In this document: piece after piece, positions 8,890-18,812 of the stretch | Position numbering within the stretch: position 1 is the first letter of the stretch | Layout of the letters: every line of letters begins with the position of its first letter | Source of the DNA: JBASEY01 sp049652745 | GTDB lineage: Bacteria > CSSED10-310 | NCBI GenBank assembly: GCA_049652745.1 | Contig: JBASEY010000026.1 | Span: 124,001-188,000 of the forward strand | DNA: 64,000 nt | Direction of reading: 5' to 3' | Position numbers and translations under genes: made by a program | Notes under the pieces: generated by a model | Seen by the model: the letters and a program-made list of their open reading frames with translations, nothing else | Told to the model about the DNA's origin: nothing | Databases searched by the model: none

Positions 8890-10239
8890 TTAAACATAGC
8901 AGAATGGTATCATACCACCGCCCTGATGCACGTTGATGATGAGCGAATCAGAAACTCGCACGATTCCACCGCCGAATTTCCCGTTGAATGCAAAGAAGTT
9001 GATATTGATATTTTTTCCTTTCCATTCAAGCTCAGGAGCAAACTGCGGGAAATCACCTCTAGGAACATATGCCAGTTCCTGAACAACCCAACTCTCACCG
9101 GTGGCGATCTGCTCAAGAACCTTGTCCCATTCCGTTTGTGTCACCGATGGACCGATCGTAACGCCGAATCCACCATACCCTGCATTGGGTTTTAAAACGA
9201 AATTGTCTTTATGGGCACGGATAAAAGGATATAGATCAACTTCGCGGTCGCCATAATTCGTTTTCGATTCTTTCATGAATCGTGTCCAAGGAATCGTTTC
9301 TTTGATGGTTTTGATTTCGTCTTTCGTGAACAGATGTTGTGATTTCTGATCCGTCATAAACCACAAAACACTTTTCAATCCGCCTACACGAGATGAAAAG
9401 GGATTGATGAAACAAATATTTTTGTCTCTAAAAGCGTCCAAAACCGGTTTTGAGCGTTCAAGGTCACCCGTGAAATCTCGGATATCATCGCGAAAAACCA
9501 CGTGAACCGGTTTTCCATTCATGCGAAGCGTCTTGCCATCATATTCCGCTTCCCGGGGATCCCAGAAAAAAGACTGGATTCCAGGCTGACTATTTAAATA
9601 AGCGGCAACCAATTCCAAATCATATCGAACTGTTGTGTTCCAATCGGTAGCAACGGCTACCGTAAACTCTTTCGGCCCACCGACTTCCTGGTTTTTCTGT
9701 CTGATCATTCGAGTAAAATTCGGCAATAAAGGGCTGTATTCTGCATTGTGTTTCTTAACGAATTCTTGAATTATCGGTATTTCTTGAAGAATTTCGATAA
9801 GCTTGTCATGCCAGCCGATGCCGCAGGGACTGTCCGTGTTGAATTCCAAAAATTTCAAACCCCGATCACTTAGAAACGCATCCAGGCGGCCGTTAATCAC
9901 ACGACGAGGATATCCTGGATCGATTCGAGCCAACTCCCTGTCCAGAGCCGGCATCTCAAAATATCGTTCCATTTCAGGGTCGGAAAAAAACAAATCACCG
10001 ACCTTTTCGATGCAATTCATAATGGTATCGGTAATTGCAGCCAAACGGTCCTTCAGCCGTTTTTCAACAAACAACGGTTTTAAAAATGTGGGAAAAGGCT
10101 TGCCGGACATCGTGAAATTCGCTGCCAACAGCTTCTCGTTCAACTCTTCCATCTGTTCCTTTGCATTCGGATGCCGGGAACCCTCTAAAAGAGTTTTAAA
10201 ACTGGATTCAATTTTGTTTAGATATGCTTGGTCAATCAT
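8890..10239 (-). CDS. ATP-grasp family protein, substrate unknown
   Basis: This 449-residue cytoplasmic protein has ATP-grasp features. NGRLDAFLSDRG-LKFLEFNTDSPCGIG at about 117-142 resembles the substrate side of glutathionylspermidine-synthase-like or circularly permuted ATP-grasp enzymes. A Lys-Gly-rich ATP loop, FVLKPNAGYGGFGVTIG, lies at about 351-367, with acidic/Asn metal-binding residues near the C-terminus (ININFFAFNGKFGGGIVR). Such enzymes join a carboxylate to an amine or thiol with ATP hydrolysis. A strong AAAGGAGA Shine-Dalgarno precedes the ATG. It stands alone between the divergent glycosyltransferase gene and the convergent secreted-protein gene, so context gives no substrate. 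Confidence 0.75.
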   Translation of the reverse strand: MIDQAYLNKIESSFKTLLEGSRHPNAKEQMEELNEKLLAANFTMSGKPFPTFLKPLFVEKRLKDRLAAITDTIMNCIEKVGDLFFSDPEMERYFEMPALDRELARIDPGYPRRVINGRLDAFLSDRGLKFLEFNTDSPCGIGWHDKLIEILQEIPIIQEFVKKHNAEYSPLLPNFTRMIRQKNQEVGGPKEFTVAVATDWNTTVRYDLELVAAYLNSQPGIQSFFWDPREAEYDGKTLRMNGKPVHVVFRDDIRDFTGDLERSKPVLDAFRDKNICFINPFSSRVGGLKSVLWFMTDQKSQHLFTKDEIKTIKETIPWTRFMKESKTNYGDREVDLYPFIRAHKDNFVLKPNAGYGGFGVTIGPSVTQTEWDKVLEQIATGESWVVQELAYVPRGDFPQFAPELEWKGKNININFFAFNGKFGGGIVRVSDSLIINVHQGGGMIPFCYV

Positions 10240-10470
10240 TATGATGCTTCTCCTTTCTTCCTGGCCCCTAAATGTTGGGGATTCGTATTTTTATCAGTAT
10301 GTGACAAGCTTTGCAAGTTAGAATTCCATAGTCCTGAACATTGTGCCTGATCACCCAATGTTCTCCACAACTCCTGCAGGTGTGTTTTAAGCGGAGGAAG
10401 AATCAGCAACCTTGCAAATTCACAAGCATCCTTTAAACTATTGTCCGCTCCAGGCGAGCTTGCGGTAATT

Positions 10471-12189
10471 ATGAAAACTATTCCCGAAATCTATAAAAAA
10501 AACATACTATTTCTATTCGGCATATTGACGACCTGCTCGATAATTCAATGGCTGTTTATGCTTGATTACCCAAGGTGGGCGATCCTTGTTTTTGGCATTT
10601 CAACACTCCTGGTCTTGTCTTCAAAAAAGCATTTTTGGAGCATCTCAGGAACATGTCTCAACAGTCGAAATAATTGGTTGCCATGGTTATTATGGATTGT
10701 AGCTGTGTTGATTCGGCTGCGCTATGTCAGCACACATTATTCGATTCAAGACCTTTCCGCCAGATTCACTTTAACCGCGATTGAAATCACACGTGGAAAT
10801 CCGGTGTTTCCTTTCATTCCTCAGTACGAATACGATGAATCACTGATCTCATGGTTCTTTGCCCCGTTCCTGCTCCTGTTTGGACATGCATGGCTAACCG
10901 TAAAAGTGGTTTCGATTATCCTCAGTACATTTATCGTACCGGTGAGCTTTTATTATGCCGATAGAATCCTCGGCTCTCGGGCGGCATTCCTGGTATCACT
11001 GGCTGTCATGTCATGCAGTTTCTTTCAATATACGGATCCGATGGTCGATATGAGTCGGTTTTCAATGGTTACCGTCTTCATCCTGTTATCGCTGATCGCT
11101 CTTGACCATGTGTTCGTTTCGGATAGACCTTTGATTTGGAGTGTTCTTGCTGGGCTGTTGACGATTTTACCCACATATATACATTCGATTGGACGTATAA
11201 ACCTTGCTGTCGTTATCGTTTTCATCATTACACGGCTCCGTCGAAAAACACGTGAAAACCAATGGAAAAAAGTGAAAGCCGGCATTTATTGTTTTTTCGG
11301 CATCGTTGTCTCGTTTTCTGTTCCCATGGTTTTGTTTATCTGGAGAAACTCTGGTTATATAGAATTTAAAAAAAAGCAAATTTTTGGATTTCATACGTCG
11401 TTCCCGTTCTCGTGGGCAGGCTTGTATAAAAATTTCTATGATGTTTTTATGAGCTTTCATTATAAAGCCGGACAGCACATGTTTTTCCCATCTGATCAAC
11501 CTCTCTTGCAACCGGTCATCGCAATCGGAGCGATCGGTGGTATATGGCTCCTGTTGAAAAATATTCATCGCCCTCATTTTGCGACATTGTTTTCAGCAAT
11601 TTTACTGTCTACTGTGCCTTTGGCTTTTCTCACACCGGGTCACTGGAGATGCCTATATTTTTCTCCAGCAGTCGCCTTTCTGACCATTGGTGCAGGCATC
11701 TTTTACTATTGGTGTATAGAAAGACTTCTCGGGTCGAAAAAATCAAATTTATCGGTAGGCTTATCGGTTGTAGTCGGCATAATCATGGTGGCTGCTCAAA
11801 TACCTGGTTATCGTAAACAACCGTTTCCACCGCCGAATTTGAACATAAATACTCTTTTATATATGGATTTATCAAAAGCTCCTGATGTTCCTCATTTGTT
11901 TTCCGGTTCAATCCCTGGAATGCCGCCGGGGTGTGCTATTTACGACCTGATAGGAAGCGCCTGGGTGTCGGAATATGCGATCTTGTATTTTGATCCCATT
12001 CGATTAGAAAGCAGAAAGGGCATTGTTTGGGATTCGTCTGAAAAAACGTTTGAATTTGAAGAAATCAGGCTGGTTTTGTCACAAGATGATACTGAAAAGA
12101 TACCGATGCTGAAAGAGCTGTTTGGTGATATTGCATTGTCGAAATTACCGAACAGCTCATTGATATTGGGTGTAGTAGAAAAACAGTAA
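10471..12189 (+). CDS. GT-C-fold membrane glycosyltransferase (ArnT/PMT-like)
   Basis: This 572-residue polytopic inner-membrane protein has about 11-13 hydrophobic segments and a short C-terminal periplasmic part. Its first periplasmic loop contains the acidic residues expected of GT-C lipid-phosphosugar glycosyltransferases (Asp in HYSIQDLS, and EYDESLISWFF). The order of segments resembles PMT/ArnT proteins. The donor and acceptor cannot be read from sequence. ATG 10471 is preferred over the TTG at 10441, which would add ten non-membrane residues. Its TAA overlaps the mfd start (TAATG), so the two are translationally coupled. It resembles the gene at 23239. Confidence 0.75.
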   Translation: MKTIPEIYKKNILFLFGILTTCSIIQWLFMLDYPRWAILVFGISTLLVLSSKKHFWSISGTCLNSRNNWLPWLLWIVAVLIRLRYVSTHYSIQDLSARFTLTAIEITRGNPVFPFIPQYEYDESLISWFFAPFLLLFGHAWLTVKVVSIILSTFIVPVSFYYADRILGSRAAFLVSLAVMSCSFFQYTDPMVDMSRFSMVTVFILLSLIALDHVFVSDRPLIWSVLAGLLTILPTYIHSIGRINLAVVIVFIITRLRRKTRENQWKKVKAGIYCFFGIVVSFSVPMVLFIWRNSGYIEFKKKQIFGFHTSFPFSWAGLYKNFYDVFMSFHYKAGQHMFFPSDQPLLQPVIAIGAIGGIWLLLKNIHRPHFATLFSAILLSTVPLAFLTPGHWRCLYFSPAVAFLTIGAGIFYYWCIERLLGSKKSNLSVGLSVVVGIIMVAAQIPGYRKQPFPPPNLNINTLLYMDLSKAPDVPHLFSGSIPGMPPGCAIYDLIGSAWVSEYAILYFDPIRLESRKGIVWDSSEKTFEFEEIRLVLSQDDTEKIPMLKELFGDIALSKLPNSSLILGVVEKQ

Positions 12190-15100
12190 TGAAAGATATC
12201 TGGAAAAATACGCAGCTCTTTTCGGATATTTCCATGGCTTTTTCAAAAGGCATCGACCGACTGTCGATAACTGGGTTGATTGGATCGGCGGGGGCTTCTT
12301 TGGTGGCTGGTCTTGTCAATCGATTTGATCGACCGGTCGCCGTCGTGGTCAAAGATGGAGAAGAGGCTCGTAAGTGGCTAAAAGATATAAAGTTTTTTCT
12401 TTCTGAGCCTGGGAAAGAAATCCTTTCTGATCAACGCAGCTTCAGTGAACCGGCTATAAGAACCGAGTTGGCGGGTCGAGTGATTCTTTTTCCGGATTTT
12501 TCCGATCGGTCTGAAAAAGATCCGGATGCACAGGCGGGTTTCAACGCCCATGCACATGCATCACTCCATTGTCTTCACTATCAGAAAAATCCGGTGGCCA
12601 TAGTTCCTGCCTCATTTTTAGGAATCCATACCGGTGATAGCCGTCAATTCAAAGAATTCGGAACACATCTTCTTACAGGTATGGAAATTTCTATCCGGAG
12701 CATCATCGAATCGTTGGCTGATATGGGGTATGAACGCGTTTTTCGCGTGGAAAAACCGGGTGAATACGCGCAACGAGGAGGAATTCTGGATATTTTCATT
12801 CCGGTATATACGTTACCCGTGCGAATCGAATATTTCGGGAATGAAATACTGTCGATTCGCGAATTTGATCCCCTGACTCAGCGATCGATTTCCCGGGTAA
12901 ACAATGTCTATTTGACGAATGTGGTCAAACAGGAGCCGGAAATTAAAAAATCAACCTTTTATGAGTCTTTATCGGATTGGTTCGAATCGGAACCGGTGAT
13001 GTTTTGGATTGAACCGGATTCGATTATCGAGATATTGAAAGCTTGCGATAGTCAAATATTCCAGGATATCAATCGGCGTCTACTACCGGGAAGGCCTTCG
13101 ATTGTTGGTGATATCGTTACGCTAGGCCAGGTGGGGAATGATGGATGTTTTGAGATGCCGATTTCCGCTGTGCCTGAATTCAATGGTGATTACCGACGAC
13201 TGGTACAGGCTTTCAGGAAATGGACTGCAGAAAACTATCAAATAACAGTCGTTTATTATCGAGAATCGCTTCGAAAACTAGTAAATGAACGGTTGGTTTT
13301 CGATGATGAGGCTTTTGACGAAGTCTTGTCTGATCAGCCCGAAAAATCTCATCGTTCAGTTAAAAACGGAAAACTGATTGAATTTCTGCCCGGTGAATTG
13401 TCTCGAGGCTTTTTATTGCCGGAAGTCGGGGCGGTATTTATTACCGAGCGGGATATCGTCGGGTTGAAACGGAAGCAATCCTGGCAACGAAAAGAAGAAA
13501 CCGAGTTCGCATTATCATTTCGAGACTTGAGTCCCGGCGATTTGGTGGTGCATGTGGATCATGGCATTGGCAGGTATGATGGTTTGCATCGACTGTCCGT
13601 TGCAGGGAAAGAGCGGGATTTTCTGCTGTTGAGGTATGCGGATGAACAAAAGCTTTATATTCCCGTCGATAAGCTGTTTCTTGTTCAACGCTATCTTTCC
13701 TCTTCCGATACACCTCCTCCTTTGGACAGAATTGGAGGAACGGTATGGAAAACAAAAAAGAAAAAAGTTCATGAATCGGTGCTGCGGCTGGCGGCGGAGT
13801 TATTGGATTTATTCAGCCGAAGGGAGGTCGCTCAAGGCTTTTCTTTTCCTGCCGATGATTTGTGGCATCAAGAATTCGATATGGGTTTTGAATATGAAGA
13901 AACGCCGGATCAACTGTTGGCGATTCATCAGGTTAAGGCGGATATGGAGAAAGCGAAGCCGATGGACAGGATTGTCTGCGGCGATGTCGGTTTTGGTAAA
14001 ACGGAGGTGGCGATGAGAGCGGCGTTCAAAGCGGCTTCAGGGGGAAAACAGGTCGCCGTGTTGGCTCCGACAACCATTTTGACGCAGCAGCACTTTCGCA
14101 GTTTTCAGAAACGGTTTGAAAGATTCCCGATAAAAATCGCGATGTTATCCAGGTTTTTAACGGCTCGCGATAAAAAAAATGTCCTGAAAGGAATTGCCGA
14201 CGGAACGGTCGATATTGTGATAGGAACGCATGCTATTTTGGGCGGAGAAGTTCACTTTAAAGACCTGGGCTTATTGATAATAGATGAAGAACATCGATTT
14301 GGCGTGCGTCACAAAGAGAAATTGAAAAAAATGAGAGCGAGCATCGATGTGTTGACCCTGACAGCCACACCGATCCCCAGAACTATGAATATGGCGCTTT
14401 TAGGTTTAAGAGAAATCAGTCTGATCAACACTCCGCCGGATGCCAGGCGACCTATAAAAACGAAAATAGTCAAATTTGATCGCTCTTTGATTCGACAGGC
14501 TATTCTTGAAGAGATAAACAGAGGCGGCCAAGTTTACTTTGTTCATAACCGTGTTCAATCGATTGCGGCGGTGGCGGAGATGCTTAAAAAACTCGTTCCT
14601 GAAGCAAAATTTGAAATCAGCCACGGACAGATGAAGGAATCCGAGTTGGAAAAAGTCATGCTGAGATTTCTTGAAAAGGAATTCGATGTGCTGATTTGCA
14701 CGACGATTATCGAGTCTGGGTTGGACATCCCGTCAGTCAACACGATCATCATCAATAGAGCCGACAAGCTCGGCCTGGCCCAATTGTATCAATTGCGTGG
14801 CCGTGTGGGACGTGATCGCTATCAAGCTTATGCTTGGCTGATGGTTCCATCGTCTGGAAAAATCGCTTCAAAGGCTATGCAAAGATTGACGGCCATTCAT
14901 CAAGCGCTCGAACTGGGTGCGGGGTTCGGCTTGGCGACTCGTGATCTGGATATTCGGGGCGCCGGCGATATTTTAGGCCACAATCAACACGGTCACATTT
15001 CAGCCGTTGGATTTGAAATGTATTGCCGACTGATCAAAGATGCCGTAAAAGAAATAAAAGGTGAAATTTCCCTCGAGTCTGAAGAATGTGATATAAGAAT

Positions 15101-15524
15101 TCCGTCCGAGATGGCTATTCCGGAGGAGTATATTGAGAGACCGGCTGCACGTTTAGAGGTGTACAGGCGTTTTTCAAATGCGAATGATTGGGAGCAGATC
15201 AATCAGATATTACAAAATTTAAAAGATCAATATGGAGACCCGCCGGATGCAGTTGAAACAATAGCCTATATCGCCGGCATCCGAATCTGTGCAAATCGGC
15301 TGTCCATATCCAAGATCGACTACAAATCAGGCGCCGTCACAGCGGTGTTTCGTGAGACTACACCTTTACAACCGGAAACAATGCTGGAATTGATTGCGAA
15401 AAAACCTAACCTATACCGATTTATTCCTCCACACAGCCTGGTTATCAATCTAGATGGTCAGAAAAGTGACGATCTAGTCAGGAAGGCGCATTATGCTTTG
15501 CAGAAAATATGTTCATTGGTATAG
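12189..15524 (+). CDS. mfd: Transcription-repair coupling factor
   Basis: Mfd is the ATP-dependent translocase that removes RNA polymerase stalled at DNA lesions and recruits UvrA. The 1111-residue length is normal. In order: UvrB-like N-terminal module (QRGGILDIFIPVY at about 193-205), RNA-polymerase-interacting domain (LSPGDLVVHVDHGIGRYDG at about 445), helicase motif I (CGDVGFGKTE at about 597), DEEH box (about 698), LTATPIPRTMNMAL motif, motif VI (RGRVGRDRYQAY at about 868) and the C-terminal TRCF domain. It is translationally coupled to the upstream glycosyltransferase gene, and the next gene starts inside its 3' end. Confidence 0.97.
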   Translation: MKDIWKNTQLFSDISMAFSKGIDRLSITGLIGSAGASLVAGLVNRFDRPVAVVVKDGEEARKWLKDIKFFLSEPGKEILSDQRSFSEPAIRTELAGRVILFPDFSDRSEKDPDAQAGFNAHAHASLHCLHYQKNPVAIVPASFLGIHTGDSRQFKEFGTHLLTGMEISIRSIIESLADMGYERVFRVEKPGEYAQRGGILDIFIPVYTLPVRIEYFGNEILSIREFDPLTQRSISRVNNVYLTNVVKQEPEIKKSTFYESLSDWFESEPVMFWIEPDSIIEILKACDSQIFQDINRRLLPGRPSIVGDIVTLGQVGNDGCFEMPISAVPEFNGDYRRLVQAFRKWTAENYQITVVYYRESLRKLVNERLVFDDEAFDEVLSDQPEKSHRSVKNGKLIEFLPGELSRGFLLPEVGAVFITERDIVGLKRKQSWQRKEETEFALSFRDLSPGDLVVHVDHGIGRYDGLHRLSVAGKERDFLLLRYADEQKLYIPVDKLFLVQRYLSSSDTPPPLDRIGGTVWKTKKKKVHESVLRLAAELLDLFSRREVAQGFSFPADDLWHQEFDMGFEYEETPDQLLAIHQVKADMEKAKPMDRIVCGDVGFGKTEVAMRAAFKAASGGKQVAVLAPTTILTQQHFRSFQKRFERFPIKIAMLSRFLTARDKKNVLKGIADGTVDIVIGTHAILGGEVHFKDLGLLIIDEEHRFGVRHKEKLKKMRASIDVLTLTATPIPRTMNMALLGLREISLINTPPDARRPIKTKIVKFDRSLIRQAILEEINRGGQVYFVHNRVQSIAAVAEMLKKLVPEAKFEISHGQMKESELEKVMLRFLEKEFDVLICTTIIESGLDIPSVNTIIINRADKLGLAQLYQLRGRVGRDRYQAYAWLMVPSSGKIASKAMQRLTAIHQALELGAGFGLATRDLDIRGAGDILGHNQHGHISAVGFEMYCRLIKDAVKEIKGEISLESEECDIRIPSEMAIPEEYIERPAARLEVYRRFSNANDWEQINQILQNLKDQYGDPPDAVETIAYIAGIRICANRLSISKIDYKSGAVTAVFRETTPLQPETMLELIAKKPNLYRFIPPHSLVINLDGQKSDDLVRKAHYALQKICSLV

Positions 15525-16452
15525 CAGCTTGTTGATTCTGACCATGGCTTCGATCGGATGCTCAGAACCACAAGCAAATCCCATGGAAGAAATCGCTTTT
15601 TGGATCGATGAAGAAGCAGTACCGGTTTCTGTTCTTAAAGAAAAGGTCGAAATAAAATATAAAACTCTAGGGGTTTCCTGGGAAATTACTGAGGAAGATT
15701 TTGCCAGAATAATCGACGGGTGTATTTCAGATTTGGTTAAAGAAAAAGTCATTCGAACTCGTGCTGAAGAAATGGGACTGGAAACCGAGAATGATTATGG
15801 TGAATTCGATGAAGGAGTCGATACGGGTTACGTCGAGGGCTTCGAATTGTTGGCTCAGGCAAATATAGATTGGTTGAAACGCGTGCGTGCAGATTTTGAG
15901 TTGATCGACTTGTCAGAACAGATAGCGCTTCGTTTGTCAAGAAATATAGAGATCACGGATGAGGAACTTCGTGGAGAATATGAAAAAAGGATCGACTTTT
16001 ATATAATACCGGAAGTGTTGGAACATCAGGTCATCAAAGTGGACAATTCAGATCTGGCAAATGATATCCACAAGCAGTTGACGCGAAAACGTTCATCTTT
16101 TGAAAGCCTGGCACAAAAACATAGTTCCATACGTGGTGAAGGCGCTCTTGGAGAAGTGATTAAAAAAAGTGCGGGAGATTTTCCGGGTGAGCATGAAGTG
16201 GATGTGCTGGCGTTGAAAGAGGGCCAAATATCGCCTGTTTTAACGTCCAGCGATGGATATTATATTTATAAAATCGTCCGGAAATATCCCAAGGTGATTT
16301 TACCCTTTGAAAGTGTCGAAGAAAGGTTGAGAAAAGACATTGTCGCCGAAAGACGCTCAGAAATTTTCCGGAATTGGCTGGATGAAAACATTCGAAAAAT
16401 CACTATTCGATACGGAACACCTCTTCCTTTCTACGGAGATGAACAACAATGA
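15493..16452 (+). CDS. PpiC-type peptidyl-prolyl isomerase, probable lipoprotein
   Basis: This 319-residue protein has an N-terminal hydrophobic segment ending in ASIGC-S, a likely lipobox, so it is probably anchored at the periplasmic face of a membrane. A helical chaperone-like region (about 30-165) is followed by a parvulin domain (about 170-265, with ALGEVIKKSAGDFP and ISPVLTSSDGYYIYKI) and a basic C-terminal helix. It is predicted to assist folding of exported proteins. ATG 15493 has an AGGAAGG Shine-Dalgarno inside mfd, giving a 32-base overlap. ATGA overlap with the next gene shows coupling to the SurA-like protein. Confidence 0.85.
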   Translation: MLCRKYVHWYSSLLILTMASIGCSEPQANPMEEIAFWIDEEAVPVSVLKEKVEIKYKTLGVSWEITEEDFARIIDGCISDLVKEKVIRTRAEEMGLETENDYGEFDEGVDTGYVEGFELLAQANIDWLKRVRADFELIDLSEQIALRLSRNIEITDEELRGEYEKRIDFYIIPEVLEHQVIKVDNSDLANDIHKQLTRKRSSFESLAQKHSSIRGEGALGEVIKKSAGDFPGEHEVDVLALKEGQISPVLTSSDGYYIYKIVRKYPKVILPFESVEERLRKDIVAERRSEIFRNWLDENIRKITIRYGTPLPFYGDEQQ

Positions 16453-17432
16453 CCCATTATATTAATTTGAAGAACATCGTCATCATCAATTGTCTGCTGT
16501 TTCTGGCTCAAAAATCTTTTTGCACTCCTGAAGTCGTGGAAAAAATCGTTGCCAGAGTGGATCGGCATGTCATTACTCAAACCGAGTTGGACGAAGCTGC
16601 CAAACCGTCTATTGATCAAATCAGGCAGAATGTCTCTCCGGAAGACTGGGATCAGCGGATACGAGAAGTGCGGAGCAGAATTCTGAACCAGATGATAAAT
16701 GAATATGTCATAATGCGTTTTGCGCGTGATAACGACATCAAAGTCAGTGAAGCTGAAATCGAATCAACCGTTCTGGAGCTTCGCCAGAATGCGGGGATAA
16801 CCAGTGAGGAAGAGTTTTTACGTCAATTGGCTGCCGAAGGTATCACGCTCGATGAGTTGAAGGAAACATTGGAAAAACAAACATTGGTGCGTAGAGTTAT
16901 GCGATCGGAAGTTTTTTCGAAACTCCGGGTTACCGAAACTGAAATCAAACAGTATTATCTGGACAACGAAGATCTGTTTAAAACAGTTGAAAAAGTAAGA
17001 CCAGCTATTCTACTGATCAGCTCAGGCTCAGGAAACCTGTTCTCAAAAACCGCTGCGGAACAGAAAATAAATGAACTTTATGATCAGCTTGTAAATGGCG
17101 CAGATTTTTCAGAATTGGTCGCTTTGCATTCCGAAGGGCCGGCTCGTGATTCAGGGGGAGATATTGGTTTTTTGGAAAAGGGAAAAATTCAACCTGTAAT
17201 AGAAAAAGCGGCATTCGAATTAGGTGTAGGCGAGATGTCGAGGCCTATAAAAATTGAAGATGGATGGGTAATCGTCAAGCTGCTGGAAAAAGATGAGGCC
17301 GGTATAAAACCTTTGGAAATGTGCCGCGAAGAAATTGAAAGAAAAATCCAAGAACGAAAAGCCATGGTTGCAGAACAAGAATGGTTTGACAGGCAACGAA
17401 GCCAAACATTTATTGAGATACGGGATTATTGA
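16449..17432 (+). CDS. surA: SurA-like periplasmic chaperone / peptidyl-prolyl isomerase
   Basis: This 327-residue protein has a signal peptide (IVIINCLLFLAQKSFC) and a SurA N-terminal domain. Recognisable are VEKIVARVDRHVITQTELDEA, then LNQMINEYVIMRFARDNDIKVSEAEIE in separate blocks. A single parvulin domain follows (about 190-285, GGDIGFLEKGKIQPVIEKAAF). SurA helps outer-membrane proteins fold in the periplasm. E. coli SurA has two parvulin domains; one-domain forms are common elsewhere. The Cys at the end of the hydrophobic stretch could alternatively be a lipobox. It overlaps the preceding isomerase gene by four bases (ATGA). Confidence 0.88.
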   Translation: MTHYINLKNIVIINCLLFLAQKSFCTPEVVEKIVARVDRHVITQTELDEAAKPSIDQIRQNVSPEDWDQRIREVRSRILNQMINEYVIMRFARDNDIKVSEAEIESTVLELRQNAGITSEEEFLRQLAAEGITLDELKETLEKQTLVRRVMRSEVFSKLRVTETEIKQYYLDNEDLFKTVEKVRPAILLISSGSGNLFSKTAAEQKINELYDQLVNGADFSELVALHSEGPARDSGGDIGFLEKGKIQPVIEKAAFELGVGEMSRPIKIEDGWVIVKLLEKDEAGIKPLEMCREEIERKIQERKAMVAEQEWFDRQRSQTFIEIRDY

Positions 17433-17434
17433 CG

Positions 17435-17701
17435 ATGCGTCTGGATAAATTTTTAAAAGTGTCCAGGTTGATCAAACAAAGACAGAAAGCTAAAGACATC
17501 TGTGATATGGGATCGGCTAAGATAAACGGCAAAATTGTCAAGCCGGGCCACAAAATCAAACCGGGTGATATCATTGACGTTATTGTGGGAAATCGACAGA
17601 TTTCCGCTGAAATACTTATAATTCCATCCGGAAACGTGTCTAAACACGATGCGGCATCGCTGATTGATATTAAAGAAGAGCGTTTTCTAAATGAATATTG
17701 A
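17435..17701 (+). CDS. rqcP: S4-domain RNA-binding protein (RqcP/Hsp15 family)
   Basis: This 88-residue protein is a bare S4 domain. MRLDKFLKVSRLIKQRQ is followed by a short hairpin (SAKINGKIVKPGHKIKPGDII), as in RqcP/YabO and Hsp15. These bind stalled 50S subunits carrying nascent peptidyl-tRNA. RqcP works with RqcH in ribosome quality control, but RqcH is not in the window, so the exact subfamily is uncertain. ATG 17435 matches the usual start of the family; the TTG at 17429 would add only two residues. It lies just after the surA stop and overlaps holA by 11 bases. Confidence 0.85.
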   Translation: MRLDKFLKVSRLIKQRQKAKDICDMGSAKINGKIVKPGHKIKPGDIIDVIVGNRQISAEILIIPSGNVSKHDAASLIDIKEERFLNEY

Positions 17702-18812
17702 GAACCAGACGAGAACGATCGTCGGCACGATCGAAACAATCCAGAAAGGCGAATTGAAACCTGTTTATTTAATCACAGGTGAAGAAGATTTTTTTGTTTT
17801 TGAAGCAAAAAATCGAATTTTACAAGCTATCTTGACGTTGAAGAAAAATGCCGAATTGATCAATCTGGAAAACGAAAAAATGCAAAATGTCAAGAATCAG
17901 ATGTTTTCACCCTCTTTGTTCAGATCTTTTCAGCTTTTCGTTATCCAGGATTTTAATTGGTCGGATAAAAAAGACAGAGATGATTTTCAAGTCATCTTTG
18001 ATCGAATGATCAAAGGCGGGATCGATTCAGTTTTGATATTGACATCACAATCTGTCGACAAACGTTTGGCCATCGTGAAATCAATCGGCAAACACGGGGT
18101 GCACTTGGATTTTCCCAAAGTAAAAACATATGGAAAATACGGTTCTACCAAAGATCCATATTATCCGGTTGTCCTTGAACGGCTACGAACAAGAAATCAA
18201 TCAATTGCAAACGATGCGTGGAAACTGTTGCGAGAATTGACACGTGACGACGCTTGGTCTGTCATCAATGCAGTGGACGTCGTGTCGGGCTATGCTGGTG
18301 AAAAATCCAGGATCGAGAAAACCGATGTTGAGCAATGTATCATTGATAACAGTGAGTTTCCTGGTTATTTGGTTGTTCAGGCCCTGGGTGAAAAAAAACC
18401 GGCGGACATAAAAAAAACCATTGAAAAGACTCTGTTGGATGGAACTCCTCCTTTGCTTCTGAGTAAAACCCTGTCAAACAGAGTACGTGCTTTTTTAACG
18501 GCATTGATGTTGGGGCTGCATAAAACCAATTTGCCGGAGCAATATTTCACCTTTAGAGATATTGCATTGAGACCGATAATGGAAAGAATCGATGCTCATC
18601 CTGCGGCAAAAGAAATACTTGGTGACATCAATCCATATGCACTTTACAGCATGCTGCATCAACTGAAAAATTTTCGGATGTCGGAACTGTTCGAATGCCT
18701 GGAAAATTTAGCGGATGTCGATAGGCTGCTCAAATCCGGATCGACGGAAATTCAAGGTTTGTTTGAATTGGCGGTTATGCCTTTATATCATCTGCAGGGA
18801 GAACGCCGATGA
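17691..18812 (+). CDS. holA: DNA polymerase III, delta subunit
   Basis: This 373-residue AAA+-like clamp-loader subunit opens the sliding clamp. It has the N-terminal YLITGEEDFFVFEAKNRI signature (about 25-42), the clamp-contact region SLFRSFQLFVIQDF, and the domain III collar helices (MLHQLKNFRMSELFECLENL near the C-terminus). As is normal for delta, there is no functional Walker A motif. Its ATG lies inside rqcP, and its stop overlaps the holB ATG (ATGA). holA and holB side by side suggest coordinated synthesis of the clamp loader. Confidence 0.93.
   Translation: MNIENQTRTIVGTIETIQKGELKPVYLITGEEDFFVFEAKNRILQAILTLKKNAELINLENEKMQNVKNQMFSPSLFRSFQLFVIQDFNWSDKKDRDDFQVIFDRMIKGGIDSVLILTSQSVDKRLAIVKSIGKHGVHLDFPKVKTYGKYGSTKDPYYPVVLERLRTRNQSIANDAWKLLRELTRDDAWSVINAVDVVSGYAGEKSRIEKTDVEQCIIDNSEFPGYLVVQALGEKKPADIKKTIEKTLLDGTPPLLLSKTLSNRVRAFLTALMLGLHKTNLPEQYFTFRDIALRPIMERIDAHPAAKEILGDINPYALYSMLHQLKNFRMSELFECLENLADVDRLLKSGSTEIQGLFELAVMPLYHLQGERR

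Noticed and set aside
10300..10335. TGGAATTCTAACTTGCA on the minus strand as a sigma-54 site for the ATP-grasp gene
   Set aside because: GG and GC are 11 bases apart, not 10, and this spacing is rarely tolerated.
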